Of a stretch of 64,000 nucleotides of DNA, positions 7,531 through 15,278 are shown piece after piece. Source of the DNA: Yoonia vestfoldensis (lineage in GTDB: Bacteria > Pseudomonadota > Alphaproteobacteria > Rhodobacterales > Rhodobacteraceae); the NCBI RefSeq assembly GCF_002158905.1, contig NZ_CP021431.1:2853001-2917000 (forward strand), written 5' to 3'. Each line of letters begins with the position of its first letter. Positions within the stretch are counted from its first letter, which is position 1. A program made the position numbers and the translations under genes. The notes beneath the pieces are model-generated. The model ran no database searches, was not told the DNA's origin, and saw nothing but the letters and a program-made list of their open reading frames with translations.

Positions 7531-9617
7531 TGTGGGACACCGTGCTGATCGTCGATTGGTCAGGTGGCAACGACCGCGGCGCCAGCCCCAAGAAAGACGC
7601 GATCTGGACGGGTGTGGCCCGCGCAGGCCAGGCAGAGGACCCGGTCTATCACCGCAACCGCCAGCTGGCCGAGGCCTGGATCATCCAGTTTCTGACCGAT
7701 GAACATGCCGCCGGACGCCGCGTGCTGGCCGGGTTCGATTTCGCCTTTGGCTATCCGGCAGGCTTCGGCCGGGTGCTGACCGGATCGGACGATCCTTTTG
7801 CGATCTGGGACTGGTTCGCCGCCCATGTGCAGGACAGCCCCAAGGCCAATAACCGTTTCGATCTGGCGGGGCAGATCAACGCGCGTTTCCCCGGGATCGG
7901 CCCGTTCTGGGGCAATGGGCTGGCGCGTGACATTCCCGACCTGCCCCGCAAGGGGCTGGCGCGGCATGGGCATGGGATCGCCGAAAAACGCGCGGCCGAA
8001 CAGCAGGCGAAAGGGGCCTTTGCGGTCTGGCAGCTGTCTGGTGCGGGGGCTGTCGGCAGTCAGGTCATCATGGGGCTGCCAGTTCTGGCGCGGCTGCGGC
8101 AGCGCTTTGGTGCAGATCTGGCGGTCTGGCCGTTTGAGCCGCTGACCCCGCCGATCGCCTTGGTCGAGGTCTGGCCCTCGCTGATTGCCAAGACCATCGC
8201 CGCCACCTGCCCGCCAGGGGCGATCAAGGATGCGCATCAGGTCCGGGTTCTGGCACAGGCGATCTCGGCACTGGCGCCCGAAGATCTGGCACGCATGCTC
8301 GATGCGCCGGGTGGCACTGCCGAAGGCGCGATCCTGGGGCTGGGCCATGTGGCGCTGCTGGAACAGGCGGCCCGCGCGCCGGTCTTGCGCAATGATTGCT
8401 TTGCGCTGCCCCAAGGCGTGCATTGGACCCCGGTGGATCAGGCCTTGGCGCATCTGCGTCAGCATTTGCCACCCGTTGCTGGGGTGCAACCCCAGCCCCT
8501 TGCTGCCGCAGCAGGACAATATCTGGCACAGGATGTCACAGCCTTGCGCGCCCATCCCCCCAGCCCCAATGCGGCGGTTGATGGCTATGGCTTTGCCGGA
8601 CCGGCAGGCACCGGCGCACAACGGCTGACGCTGGTCCAGGGGCGGTCCGCCGCGGGGCAACCTTATGACGGCACTATCCGCGCAGGACAGGCGATCCGCA
8701 TCCTGACGGGCGCGGATTTGCCAGATGGCGTCGATACCGTGGTGATGCAAGAAGACGTGCAGGCAACCGATACGGCCATCACCTTTCAAGGCCCGCTCAA
8801 ACGCGGGGCCAATGCGCGGGCCGCAGGCGAGGATATGGCCGCAGGCCAGATCATCGCGCGGCAGGGGCGCAGGCTGACCCCTGCGGATCTGGGCATGTGC
8901 GCCGCGGCAGGGATCGGCCAGCTGCTGGTCTATCGGCCTTTGCGGGTTGGCATCCTGTCCACCGGTGACGAATTGCGCGACCCGGGCAGCACGATTGCCC
9001 AAGGGCAGATTTTCGACGCCAACCGCCCGATGCTGGCCGCACTGGTGCACCAATGGGGGCATCAGGCGGTCGATCTGGGGCGCGCGCCTGATAACCGCAG
9101 CATCCTGCGTGGCATGCTGGATCAAGCAGCCGCGACCTGCGATGTGATCCTGACCTCGGGCGGGGCCTCGGCCGGGGACGAAGATCATATGTCCGCCTTG
9201 CTGGCCGGCACCGGCTCGCTGGCCTTGTGGCGGGTGGCGATGAAACCGGGGCGACCGCTTGCCATGGGTCTCTGGGGCGGCAGGCCGGTGCTGGGCCTGC
9301 CCGGCAATCCGGTCGCGGCGATGGTCTGCGCGCTGGTCTTTGCGCATCCGGCATTGGCGCTGATGGCAGGTGGCGACTGGCCGGAACCGCAAGGTTTTAC
9401 CCTGCCCGCCGCCTTTGCCAAAACCAAAAAGGCCGGGCGGCGCGAATATCTGCGCGCCCGGATCAGGGATGGCAAAGCCGAGGTTTTCGCCTCGGAAGGA
9501 TCGGGGCGGGTCAGCGGGCTGGCCTGGGCCGAAGGGCTGGTCATGCTGCCCGATGCGGCGATGACGATCACCCCCGGCGATCCGGTCACCTATCTGCCCT
9601 TTGGCAGTTTCAGATGA
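7530..9617 (+). CDS. moeA: MoeA fused to an N-terminal uncharacterised domain (695 aa)
   Basis: MoeA inserts molybdate into adenylylated molybdopterin. Residues from about 295 on form a complete MoeA, with PNAAVDGYGFA, LTGADLPDGVDTVVMQED, STGDEL, SGGASAGDEDH and GLPGNPVA. Residues 1 to about 285 are a separate domain with VDWSGGNDRG at the start and a GFDFAFGYP motif near residue 70. That part has an RNase-H-like look, similar in style to DUF429 proteins, but I do not recognise a proven function. A standard MoeA is about 400 residues, so this is a true fusion and not a wrong start: the ATG overlaps the mobB stop. Confidence 0.9.
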   Translation: MWDTVLIVDWSGGNDRGASPKKDAIWTGVARAGQAEDPVYHRNRQLAEAWIIQFLTDEHAAGRRVLAGFDFAFGYPAGFGRVLTGSDDPFAIWDWFAAHVQDSPKANNRFDLAGQINARFPGIGPFWGNGLARDIPDLPRKGLARHGHGIAEKRAAEQQAKGAFAVWQLSGAGAVGSQVIMGLPVLARLRQRFGADLAVWPFEPLTPPIALVEVWPSLIAKTIAATCPPGAIKDAHQVRVLAQAISALAPEDLARMLDAPGGTAEGAILGLGHVALLEQAARAPVLRNDCFALPQGVHWTPVDQALAHLRQHLPPVAGVQPQPLAAAAGQYLAQDVTALRAHPPSPNAAVDGYGFAGPAGTGAQRLTLVQGRSAAGQPYDGTIRAGQAIRILTGADLPDGVDTVVMQEDVQATDTAITFQGPLKRGANARAAGEDMAAGQIIARQGRRLTPADLGMCAAAGIGQLLVYRPLRVGILSTGDELRDPGSTIAQGQIFDANRPMLAALVHQWGHQAVDLGRAPDNRSILRGMLDQAAATCDVILTSGGASAGDEDHMSALLAGTGSLALWRVAMKPGRPLAMGLWGGRPVLGLPGNPVAAMVCALVFAHPALALMAGGDWPEPQGFTLPAAFAKTKKAGRREYLRARIRDGKAEVFASEGSGRVSGLAWAEGLVMLPDAAMTITPGDPVTYLPFGSFR

Positions 9618-10192
9618 ATATCACCATCGGCATCCCCGATACGCACCGGGCCGACGTCGCTGCGCTATATTGGGAAGCTTTTGGCGCAAAGCTGGGTTTG
9701 GTCATGGGGCCGAAACACCGCGCGCTTTTGTTCATCGGCCAGGTCCTGCGCGCCGATCACGGCATTTGCGCGCATGACGCGCAGGGCCGCCTGTTGGGGG
9801 TGGCGGGGTTCAAAACGCCGCAAGGCGCGCTGGTCAGCGGCAGTTTCACCGATCTGCGGCGGGTCTATGGCTGGGCCGGGGCCGTGCTGCGCAGCGGTCT
9901 TTTGGCGGCGCTGGAACGCGACACCGATAATGACCGTTTCCTGATGGACGGGATCTTTGTCGCCCCGGCATATCGCGGGCGCGGTGTGGGCAGCGCCCTG
10001 CTGGACGCAATCACCGCCGAGGCCAAGACGCGCGGTTACCGGCAGGTCCGGCTAGACGTGATCGACACGAACCCACGGGCGCGCGCGCTTTACCGGCAGC
10101 GCGGCTTTGTCGAGACGCAGACCCATCAGATGGGGCTGTGGCGGCATGTCTTTGGGTTCAATGCCGTCACAACCATGGTCCGCGATATCTAG
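9614..10192 (+). CDS. GNAT family N-acetyltransferase
   Basis: The 192-residue protein has a C-terminal GNAT acetyl-CoA site: DGIFVAPAYRGRGVG (about residues 115-130) followed by RARALYRQRGF. The substrate is not predictable. The ATG at 9614 overlaps the stop of moeA (ATGA), and I chose it over a much longer in-frame extension that runs antisense-like through moeA codons. Its stop lies in a CTAG shared with the convergent mbfA stop. Confidence 0.9.
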   Translation: MNITIGIPDTHRADVAALYWEAFGAKLGLVMGPKHRALLFIGQVLRADHGICAHDAQGRLLGVAGFKTPQGALVSGSFTDLRRVYGWAGAVLRSGLLAALERDTDNDRFLMDGIFVAPAYRGRGVGSALLDAITAEAKTRGYRQVRLDVIDTNPRARALYRQRGFVETQTHQMGLWRHVFGFNAVTTMVRDI

Positions 10193-11166
10193 CCCGACCC
10201 GATCAGCGCCCCAGCGGCAAAGACCAAGGCCCCGCCCAGAACCACCTGAAACACCGCCCGCCCCCATGGCGTCTGCATATATTTGTTCTGTATCCAGGCA
10301 ATCGCCCATAATTCGACGACCACAACGATCAGTGCCACGGTCGTGGCGGTCCAGAAATCGGTGATCAGATAGGGCAGCGCATGGCCCAGACCGCCGATCG
10401 TGGTCATCACCCCTGCCGCCAGCCCGCGTTTATAGGGCGAACCACGGCCCGAAATCTTGCCGTCATCCGACGCAGCCTCGGTGAAACCCATCGAGATGCC
10501 CGCCCCCACCGAGGCCGCCAGCCCGACCAGAAACGTGGTCCATGTGTCCTGCGTTGCAAAAGCCACCGCGAAAATCGGGGCCAGTGTGGACACCGACCCA
10601 TCCATCAACCCCGCCAGACCCGGCTGCACCCAGGTCAGCACGAATTGGCGATAGGCGGCGGATTCCTCGGTTGATTTGACATCACCATCCAGATGCGTCG
10701 CCGCCAAATTCGCGGCCTTGTCGGCATGCCCGGCCTCGGCTGCGGCCAGATCGCCCAGCAATTTGCGGGTCGCGGCATCGCGCGCATGACTGGCGGCGAT
10801 TTCATAGAAACGCTGCGCATCATGTTCCATCCGCGCCGCCTCGTCGCGGATCCGCGCAAGGCCCAGGTTTTCAACCAGCCATGTCGGGCGACGTGCATAG
10901 AACCCGGCCACATGTTCGCGCCGGATCAGCGGGATGACATCACCGAACCGCGCGACATGCAGGTCGATCAGGCGGCGGCGATGCGCGTCCTCTTCAAGCG
11001 CCATACCATCGAAAACGGCGGCAGAGGCGGGATAGGCCGGGCGCAGTTTTTCGGCATAGGCACGATAGATGCGGGCATCATCCTCTTCGGATGAAATCGC
11101 CAGGGCAAGAATTTCCTGTTCCGACAGGTCGTTGAAACGGCGGCGGTCGGCGAATCCGAGAATCAT
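10189..11166 (-). CDS. mbfA: Membrane-bound ferritin / iron exporter MbfA
   Basis: MbfA combines a ferritin-like diiron domain (about residues 10-170) with a C-terminal CCC1/VIT1-type membrane domain (from about 180). In rhizobia it exports iron and protects against iron and peroxide stress under Irr control. Ligand-bearing helices are seen as SSEEDDARIY, ALEEDAHRRR, RMEHDAQRFYE and AAAEAGHADK. The VIT1 part shows GLMDGSVSTLAP. At 325 residues it has the expected length. A strong ribosome site (AGGAGG) precedes the ATG at 11166, and an Irr-box palindrome touches it. Confidence 0.94.
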   Translation of the reverse strand: MILGFADRRRFNDLSEQEILALAISSEEDDARIYRAYAEKLRPAYPASAAVFDGMALEEDAHRRRLIDLHVARFGDVIPLIRREHVAGFYARRPTWLVENLGLARIRDEAARMEHDAQRFYEIAASHARDAATRKLLGDLAAAEAGHADKAANLAATHLDGDVKSTEESAAYRQFVLTWVQPGLAGLMDGSVSTLAPIFAVAFATQDTWTTFLVGLAASVGAGISMGFTEAASDDGKISGRGSPYKRGLAAGVMTTIGGLGHALPYLITDFWTATTVALIVVVVELWAIAWIQNKYMQTPWGRAVFQVVLGGALVFAAGALIGSG

Positions 11167-11178
11167 CGGGCATCCTCC

Positions 11179-11195
11179 TTTAGAATGATTCTAAC
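11179..11195. promoter_or_regulatory. Irr box (iron control element) of mbfA
   Basis: A near-perfect palindrome, TTTAGAA-TGA-TTCTAAC, lies 13 bases upstream of the mbfA ATG and touches its AGGAGG ribosome site. It matches the alphaproteobacterial Irr consensus (TTTAGAA-N3-TTCTAAA). Binding by Irr under low iron would repress the iron exporter. Because it sits so close to the start codon, the transcription start is probably within or just upstream of the box. Confidence 0.85.
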
Positions 11196-11230
11196 TTAGG
11201 CAGCCATGGCGCGCTGGCAAGTGCGGAAAG

Positions 11231-11246
11231 TGAACCCGTCAGTTCA
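11231..11246. promoter_or_regulatory. Operator-like inverted repeat 1 (TGAAC-N6-GTTCA)
   Basis: TGAACCCGTCAGTTCA is a perfect pentamer palindrome, 80 bases upstream of the small exported gene. The same arms recur at 11264 and 11519, either side of that gene. A TetR protein is encoded just downstream, so it is the likely binder. Confidence 0.65.
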
Positions 11247-11263
11247 TTTTCTTATTGCACAAG

Positions 11264-11279
11264 TGAACTAGACTGTTTA
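11264..11279. promoter_or_regulatory. Operator-like inverted repeat 2 (TGAAC-N6-GTTTA)
   Basis: TGAACTAGACTGTTTA has one mismatch from a perfect palindrome. It starts 33 bases after site 1, about three helical turns, so proteins on both sites could face the same side of the DNA. Confidence 0.65.
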
Positions 11280-11310
11280 GTTATGCCCTCACTCAGCACA
11301 GGAGACCCCC

Positions 11311-11487
11311 ATGACCCGCCTGGTATTTGCATCCATGTTTTGTGCGGCCTTCGCAGCGCCTGCCCTGTCATTGTTCATCAGCCTGCCGTCGCTGACCCGC
11401 CCGCCGGTGATGCCGATCGAGGAACGCCCGGCCTCTTGCGGCATCGCACAACCGCTGGTCGAGGTCTGCGCCATGCCCATCGGATAG
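11311..11487 (+). CDS. Small exported protein, 58 aa, unknown function
   Basis: This short gene encodes MTRLVFASMF followed by a hydrophobic stretch ending near AAFAAPALS, which looks like a Sec signal peptide. The mature part is proline-rich and has two cysteines (about residues 43 and 53) that could form a disulfide. A GGAG at 11301-11304 is well placed for the ATG. The gene sits between two operator pairs and just upstream of the TetR gene, so it is probably the regulator's target. I know no family for it. Confidence 0.65.
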   Translation: MTRLVFASMFCAAFAAPALSLFISLPSLTRPPVMPIEERPASCGIAQPLVEVCAMPIG

Positions 11488-11518
11488 GCCGGGGCGCGTC
11501 TAATCACCTTGCCCAAAG

Positions 11519-11534
11519 TGAACCGCGCGGTTTA
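11519..11534. promoter_or_regulatory. Operator-like inverted repeat 3 (TGAAC-N6-GTTTA)
   Basis: TGAACCGCGCGGTTTA lies 22 bases before the TetR start codon and is followed by a further half-site (TGAACCC at 11538). Its position fits autoregulation of the TetR gene. Confidence 0.7.
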
Positions 11535-11555
11535 TAGTGAACCCATGGGGAGATC

Positions 11556-12182
11556 ATGATGCCAGATGGTGCAACAGAGCCGAAAAAGGGCCGCAAACTC
11601 GATCAGGTTCTGGAAGGTGCGCGTCAGGTGTTCATGTCCGACGGATATGAAGGCGCGTCAGTGGATGATATCGCGCGCGCTGCGGGCGTGTCCAAGGCGA
11701 CGCTTTACAGCTATTTCCCGGATAAGAAATTGCTATTCATGCAGGTTGCGAAAATGGCCTGCCACCGTCAGGCCCGCCACGTTATCGAAACCGTTGATTT
11801 CAACGCCCCCGCGGCAGTCGTGCTGCGCAATATCGCAACCGAAATGGTCGATTTCATCACCTCTGAATTCGGCACCCGGGTCTTTCGTATCTGCGTCGCG
11901 GAAAGCAGCCGCTTCCCCGAGCTGGCACGCGAATTCTACGAATCTGCCCCGATGCTGCTGCGCGCGCGCGTCGTCGACTTTTTGCACATCGCGATGGAGC
12001 GTGGCGAATTGCAGATCGATGATGTCGTTCTGGCCGCCGACCAATTCCATGAATTATGCAAGGCGGATCTGTTCCTGCGCATGGTGTTCAGCATGTCCGA
12101 CAATTTTACCCGCGCCGAACGGGACCGGGTCATCAATGGCGCGGTCGAGATGTTCATGGCCCGTTACGGCGTGAAAGCCTAA
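11556..12182 (+). CDS. TetR/AcrR family transcriptional regulator
   Basis: The 208-residue protein has an N-terminal TetR helix-turn-helix: DQVLEGARQVFMSDGYEGAS and then the recognition helix VSKATLYSYFPDKKLLF (about residues 43-60). The C-terminal ligand domain ends in a helix with NFTRAERDRVING. Such proteins usually repress a transporter or exporter. No efflux pump lies next to it, so the visible candidates are itself and the small exported protein at 11311, through the three TGAAC-N6-GTTYA sites. Its stop codon overlaps the convergent NYN gene. Confidence 0.93.
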   Translation: MMPDGATEPKKGRKLDQVLEGARQVFMSDGYEGASVDDIARAAGVSKATLYSYFPDKKLLFMQVAKMACHRQARHVIETVDFNAPAAVVLRNIATEMVDFITSEFGTRVFRICVAESSRFPELAREFYESAPMLLRARVVDFLHIAMERGELQIDDVVLAADQFHELCKADLFLRMVFSMSDNFTRAERDRVINGAVEMFMARYGVKA

Positions 12183-12919
12183 TCCAGCCTGCGCGCCTCG
12201 AGGTGGTTGCCCTGGCCTTTGCGCACCTCGAACCGGCCCGATTTGACCAGAAGATCGGATAGTTTCGCGCTGCCATAGGTGCGCGGGTCGAAATCGGGGG
12301 CGGCGCGGGTGATATATTGGCCCAGCTGGCCCAGCGAATACCATTCCCCTTCGGCGTCGATACTATCCATCGCCTTGATCACCATCGGGATCGCGGCCGA
12401 GGGCGGTTTGCGTGTCGGCGTGCTTGCAGGGGCGGGCTTTGTCGTCTCGCCTTTGGCGGCGACCGGCTGATCCTTGTCCTGATCCACAAGGTTTTCGATC
12501 AAGATGAACCGGTTGCAGACATTGCGCAGGCTGACGGGCGCCTTGCCTTCACCGATCCCGATCACGACGACACCGTTTTCGCGCAGCCGGTTGGCCAGGG
12601 CTGTGAAATCGCTGTCGGAACTGACCAGCACGAAGCCGTCAAATCGGCCCGAGTGCAGAATATCCATCGCATCGATGACCAGGCCGATGTCGCTGGCATT
12701 CTTGCCACGGGTATTGGCGGTTTCCTGATTGGCGACAAGGCCCAGCTCTACGACCTCTTTCTTCCAGCCGCCCAAGGCGGGGCTGGACCAGTCACCGTAA
12801 ACCCGGCGCAGGGCCGGTTCGCCATAGGTGGTGACCTCGCGCAGGATGGGGCCTGCGTATTTGGCAGGGATATTATCCGCGTCGATCAACACGGCCAGCA
12901 ACATACGATCCTTGGCCAT
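12179..12919 (-). CDS. NYN domain (LabA/DUF88) protein with C-terminal OST-HTH/LOTUS domain
   Basis: The first 150 or so residues form a NYN/PIN-like nuclease fold. Acidic motifs are LIDADNIP near the N-terminus, KNASDIGLVIDAMDIL and VLVSSDSDFTAL, the set expected to bind metal. A linker rich in Ala, Pro and Thr follows (about residues 150-175). The C-terminal 70 residues (YSLGQLGQYI to RFEVRKGQG) resemble the OST-HTH/LOTUS RNA-binding domain. An RNA-processing role is the usual guess for the family. At 246 residues it is full length. Confidence 0.88.
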   Translation of the reverse strand: MAKDRMLLAVLIDADNIPAKYAGPILREVTTYGEPALRRVYGDWSSPALGGWKKEVVELGLVANQETANTRGKNASDIGLVIDAMDILHSGRFDGFVLVSSDSDFTALANRLRENGVVVIGIGEGKAPVSLRNVCNRFILIENLVDQDKDQPVAAKGETTKPAPASTPTRKPPSAAIPMVIKAMDSIDAEGEWYSLGQLGQYITRAAPDFDPRTYGSAKLSDLLVKSGRFEVRKGQGNHLEARRLD

Positions 12920-12948
12920 GTCTGCCCTTTCTGTGCCGGTGGTCCAGC

Positions 12949-14061
12949 TTAAAATTCGACAACCGCGCGGATGCTTTCGCCCGCATGCATCAGATCAAAG
13001 CCCTTGTTGATGTCCTCAAGCTTCAGCCTATGGGTGATCATCGGGTCGATCTCGATCTTGCCCTGCATATACCAATCCACGATCTTGGGCACATCCGTGC
13101 GCCCGCGCGCGCCGCCAAAGGCCGTGCCACGCCAGCTGCGCCCGGTCACCAGCTGAAACGGCCGGGTCGAGATTTCGGCCCCTGCAGGTGCCACGCCGAT
13201 GATGATGCTTTCGCCCCAGCCTTTATGCGCGGCTTCCAATGCGGTGCGCATCACGCCGACATTGCCGGTGGCGTCGAATGTGTAATCGGCCCCGCCCTTG
13301 GTCAGCGCCACCAGATGCGCGACCAGATCGCCCGTCACTTTCGACGGGTTCACGAAATCGGTCATGCCGAAACGGGTGGCCATCTCGACCTTGCTGTCGT
13401 TCAGGTCGACACCGACGATCTGGTCAGCGCCCGCCAGACGCAGACCCTGAAGCACGTTCAGCCCGATCCCGCCCAAACCAAAGACGATGGCACGGCTGCC
13501 GATTTCGACCTTGGCGGTGTTGATGACCGCACCGATGCCAGTGGTGACACCGCAGCCGATGTAACAGATCTTGTCGAATGGCGCATCCTTGCGCACCTTG
13601 GCCAGCGCGATTTCCGGCAGGACCGTGTGATTGGCAAAGGTCGAACAGCCCATGTAATGCAGGATCGGCGTGCCATCGAGCATCGAAAACCGGCTGGTGC
13701 CGTCGGGCATGAGGCCTTGGCCCTGGGTCGTGCGAATCGACTGGCACAGGTTGGTTTTCGGGTTCAGGCAATATTCGCATTCGCGGCATTCGGGCGTGTA
13801 AAGCGGGATGACGTGATCGCCGGGCTGCAAGGATGTGACCCCTTCGCCGACCTCGATCACGACGCCTGCACCTTCATGGCCAAGAATGGCGGGAAACAGG
13901 CCCTCGGGGTCGGCGCCCGAACGGGTGAATTCATCCGTATGGCAAATGCCCGTTGCCTTGATCTCGACCAGAACCTCGCCCGCGCGCGGGCCTTCGAGAT
14001 TGACTTCCATGACCTGCAAAGGCGCGCCAGCCGCCATTGCCACTGCTGCTCTTGTGCGCAT
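12949..14061 (-). CDS. frmA: S-(hydroxymethyl)glutathione dehydrogenase / class III alcohol dehydrogenase
   Basis: The enzyme oxidises the glutathione adduct of formaldehyde with NAD+. It has 370 residues, the usual size. Catalytic zinc ligands are seen as Cys40 (ATGICHTDE) and His62 (GHEGAG). The structural zinc site is the cysteine set at 92, 95, 98 and 106. A nucleotide-binding FGLGGIG follows. The start MRTRAAV at 14061 has GAGG upstream. S-formylglutathione hydrolase, the next enzyme, is encoded 10.5 kb away at 24628. The Rhodobacter name is adhI or flhA. Confidence 0.94.
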   Translation of the reverse strand: MRTRAAVAMAAGAPLQVMEVNLEGPRAGEVLVEIKATGICHTDEFTRSGADPEGLFPAILGHEGAGVVIEVGEGVTSLQPGDHVIPLYTPECRECEYCLNPKTNLCQSIRTTQGQGLMPDGTSRFSMLDGTPILHYMGCSTFANHTVLPEIALAKVRKDAPFDKICYIGCGVTTGIGAVINTAKVEIGSRAIVFGLGGIGLNVLQGLRLAGADQIVGVDLNDSKVEMATRFGMTDFVNPSKVTGDLVAHLVALTKGGADYTFDATGNVGVMRTALEAAHKGWGESIIIGVAPAGAEISTRPFQLVTGRSWRGTAFGGARGRTDVPKIVDWYMQGKIEIDPMITHRLKLEDINKGFDLMHAGESIRAVVEF

Positions 14062-14161
14062 ATCGACCTCTCCGTGCTGCGATAAACTGTTGATCTGCGA
14101 AACCGGGCGGGATTTCAACCACCCACTTGCCAAAGCCGGTGATAGCAGGAAAACTGACGCC

Positions 14162-14428
14162 ATGCGCCATCTGATCCCCTTGCTGTTTCTTGCCGCCTGC
14201 GCCAGCACGCAGGACCCGCCCCGCGGCCCGTCGCTGCCCGATACCTGCGGCGCGGGTGATTACAGCTATCTTGTCGGACAGCCCGCCCGCGCGCTGGAAC
14301 GGGTGCTGATCATGGAAGAATTGCGCATCATCCGCCCCCAAACCATGGTGACGATGGATTACCGCGCGGGCCGGATCAATTTCAAGATCAGCGATCAAGA
14401 TATCATCACGGATGTCACCTGCGGCTAG
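14162..14428 (+). CDS. I78 family peptidase inhibitor-like lipoprotein
   Basis: This 88-residue protein starts MRHLIPLLFLAACAS, a lipoprotein signal with Cys at about residue 13. The mature part contains CGAGDYSYLVGQ and ends RINFKISDQDIITDVTCG, which matches the I78 inhibitor fold (two cysteines bracketing the domain). Family members inhibit serine proteases. It is divergent from the formaldehyde dehydrogenase gene. Confidence 0.85.
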   Translation: MRHLIPLLFLAACASTQDPPRGPSLPDTCGAGDYSYLVGQPARALERVLIMEELRIIRPQTMVTMDYRAGRINFKISDQDIITDVTCG

Positions 14429-14430
14429 GG

Positions 14431-14504
14431 CATAGCGAAAGTCCTCGATGCCACGGACTGGGTGGGGGCTTTGGGCCGCAGCATCGAGGTAGCATTTCGC
14501 TATG
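14431..14504. other. Long interrupted inverted repeat downstream of the I78 gene
   Basis: CATAGCGAAA (14431-14440) pairs with TTTCGCTATG (14495-14504), and CCTCGATGC (14443-14451) pairs with GCATCGAGG (14481-14489). The inner loop is about 29 bases and G-rich. There is no T-run, so it is not a classical terminator. It occupies a third of the 218-base gap before DUF2794. It could be an RNA structure, a transcription barrier or part of a small RNA. Confidence 0.6.
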
Positions 14505-14646
14505 TGTTAACTATTGCCAAGCTGTGTGTTCCAATTTGGCTGCGCTCTGGGCATTCCGGCGGTATTATTGCGGCGGAACCAAGGCTGCGCGCGGTCCTTC
14601 TGTCAAAGGGGCTTGATTTCAGGGGCGGTCGGCGCGAGCATTCCCA

Positions 14647-14985
14647 ATGACCATCCAGACCCCTACCCCGTTCGACGCGCCCGCACAGGTCGCTTTTCAC
14701 CGCACCGAACTGGCGCTGATTCTCGGGCTTTATGGACGGATGGTCGCGGCGGGCGAATGGCGCGACTATGGCATTTCCAATCTGCGCGACATGGCGGTCT
14801 TTTCGATCTTCCGGCGCACGGCGGAAAATCCGCTGTACCGGATCGAGAAACATCCCCGCCTGCGGCTGCGCCAGGGGCAATATGCCGTGGTCGGCATGGA
14901 TGGGCAGGTGCTGAAACGCGGCAATGACCTGCGGTCCGTGCTGCAGGTGCTGGAACGCAAGCTGATCCGGCTGGTCACGAAATAA
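14647..14985 (+). CDS. DUF2794 domain-containing protein
   Basis: The 112-residue protein contains FHRTELALILGLYGRMVAAG and DYGISNLRDMAVFSIFRR. These define DUF2794, a family found almost only in Alphaproteobacteria and still without a function. A KHPRLRLRQGQYAV segment follows and the C-terminus is basic. It lies just before the hemP promoter but is probably transcribed separately. Confidence 0.9.
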   Translation: MTIQTPTPFDAPAQVAFHRTELALILGLYGRMVAAGEWRDYGISNLRDMAVFSIFRRTAENPLYRIEKHPRLRLRQGQYAVVGMDGQVLKRGNDLRSVLQVLERKLIRLVTK

Positions 14986-14990
14986 TTTAT

Positions 14991-15011
14991 ACCTGACTAA
15001 AAAACTCAGGT
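14991..15011. promoter_or_regulatory. Iron-responsive operator upstream of hemP (ACCTGA-N9-TCAGGT)
   Basis: This is a perfect 6+6 inverted repeat with a nine-base A-rich centre. Its last base is the first base of a TTGACA box, so a bound protein would block RNA polymerase. The shape resembles the Iron-Rhodo box assigned to IscR/RirA-type regulators in Rhodobacterales; I infer the regulator from that resemblance and from hemP being the target. Confidence 0.75.
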
Positions 15012-15039
15012 TGACATTCCGGCCCGTCGGCAGGATGAT
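15011..15039 (+). promoter_or_regulatory. hemP promoter, -35 TTGACA and -10 GATGAT
   Basis: A consensus TTGACA (15011-15016) is followed after 17 bases by GATGAT (15034-15039), four of six matches to TATAAT. The hemP ATG is 71 bases further on. The operator overlaps the -35 box. Confidence 0.65.
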
Positions 15040-15110
15040 CTGACCGTGTCCAGCCAGCCTGTCCCCCCGTGCAAGCAAGCCCGATCAAATATTTGAAAGG
15101 TCCGTGGCAA

Positions 15111-15278
15111 ATGACAATTCACTCTCTTCCCAAGTCGGCGACACCGGCAACCCGCGCGCTTCCGGCCCATGAGGCATCCCGTTTGACCGAAGGCGGGGAC
15201 CAGGCCCATATCGTGCTGAACGATCAGACCTACACTTTGCGGATCACCCGTGCCGGCAAGCTGATCTTGACGAAATGA
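15111..15278 (+). CDS. hemP: Hemin uptake protein HemP
   Basis: HemP/HmuP is a small protein linked to haem uptake and, in rhizobia, to activation of the haem receptor gene. The 55-residue product ends YTLRITRAGKLILTK, the conserved HemP core, preceded by HIVLNDQ. I start at 15111 (MTIHSLP), where AAAGG lies upstream; an in-frame extension to 15069 is less likely. The promoter has an iron-type operator. No haem receptor or transporter follows directly; the next gene overlaps it by four bases. Confidence 0.88.
   Translation: MTIHSLPKSATPATRALPAHEASRLTEGGDQAHIVLNDQTYTLRITRAGKLILTK

Noticed and set aside
7560..9392. A 610-codon open frame opposite moeA
   Set aside because: It is a shadow of moeA, with Gln/Arg-rich composition and no motifs.
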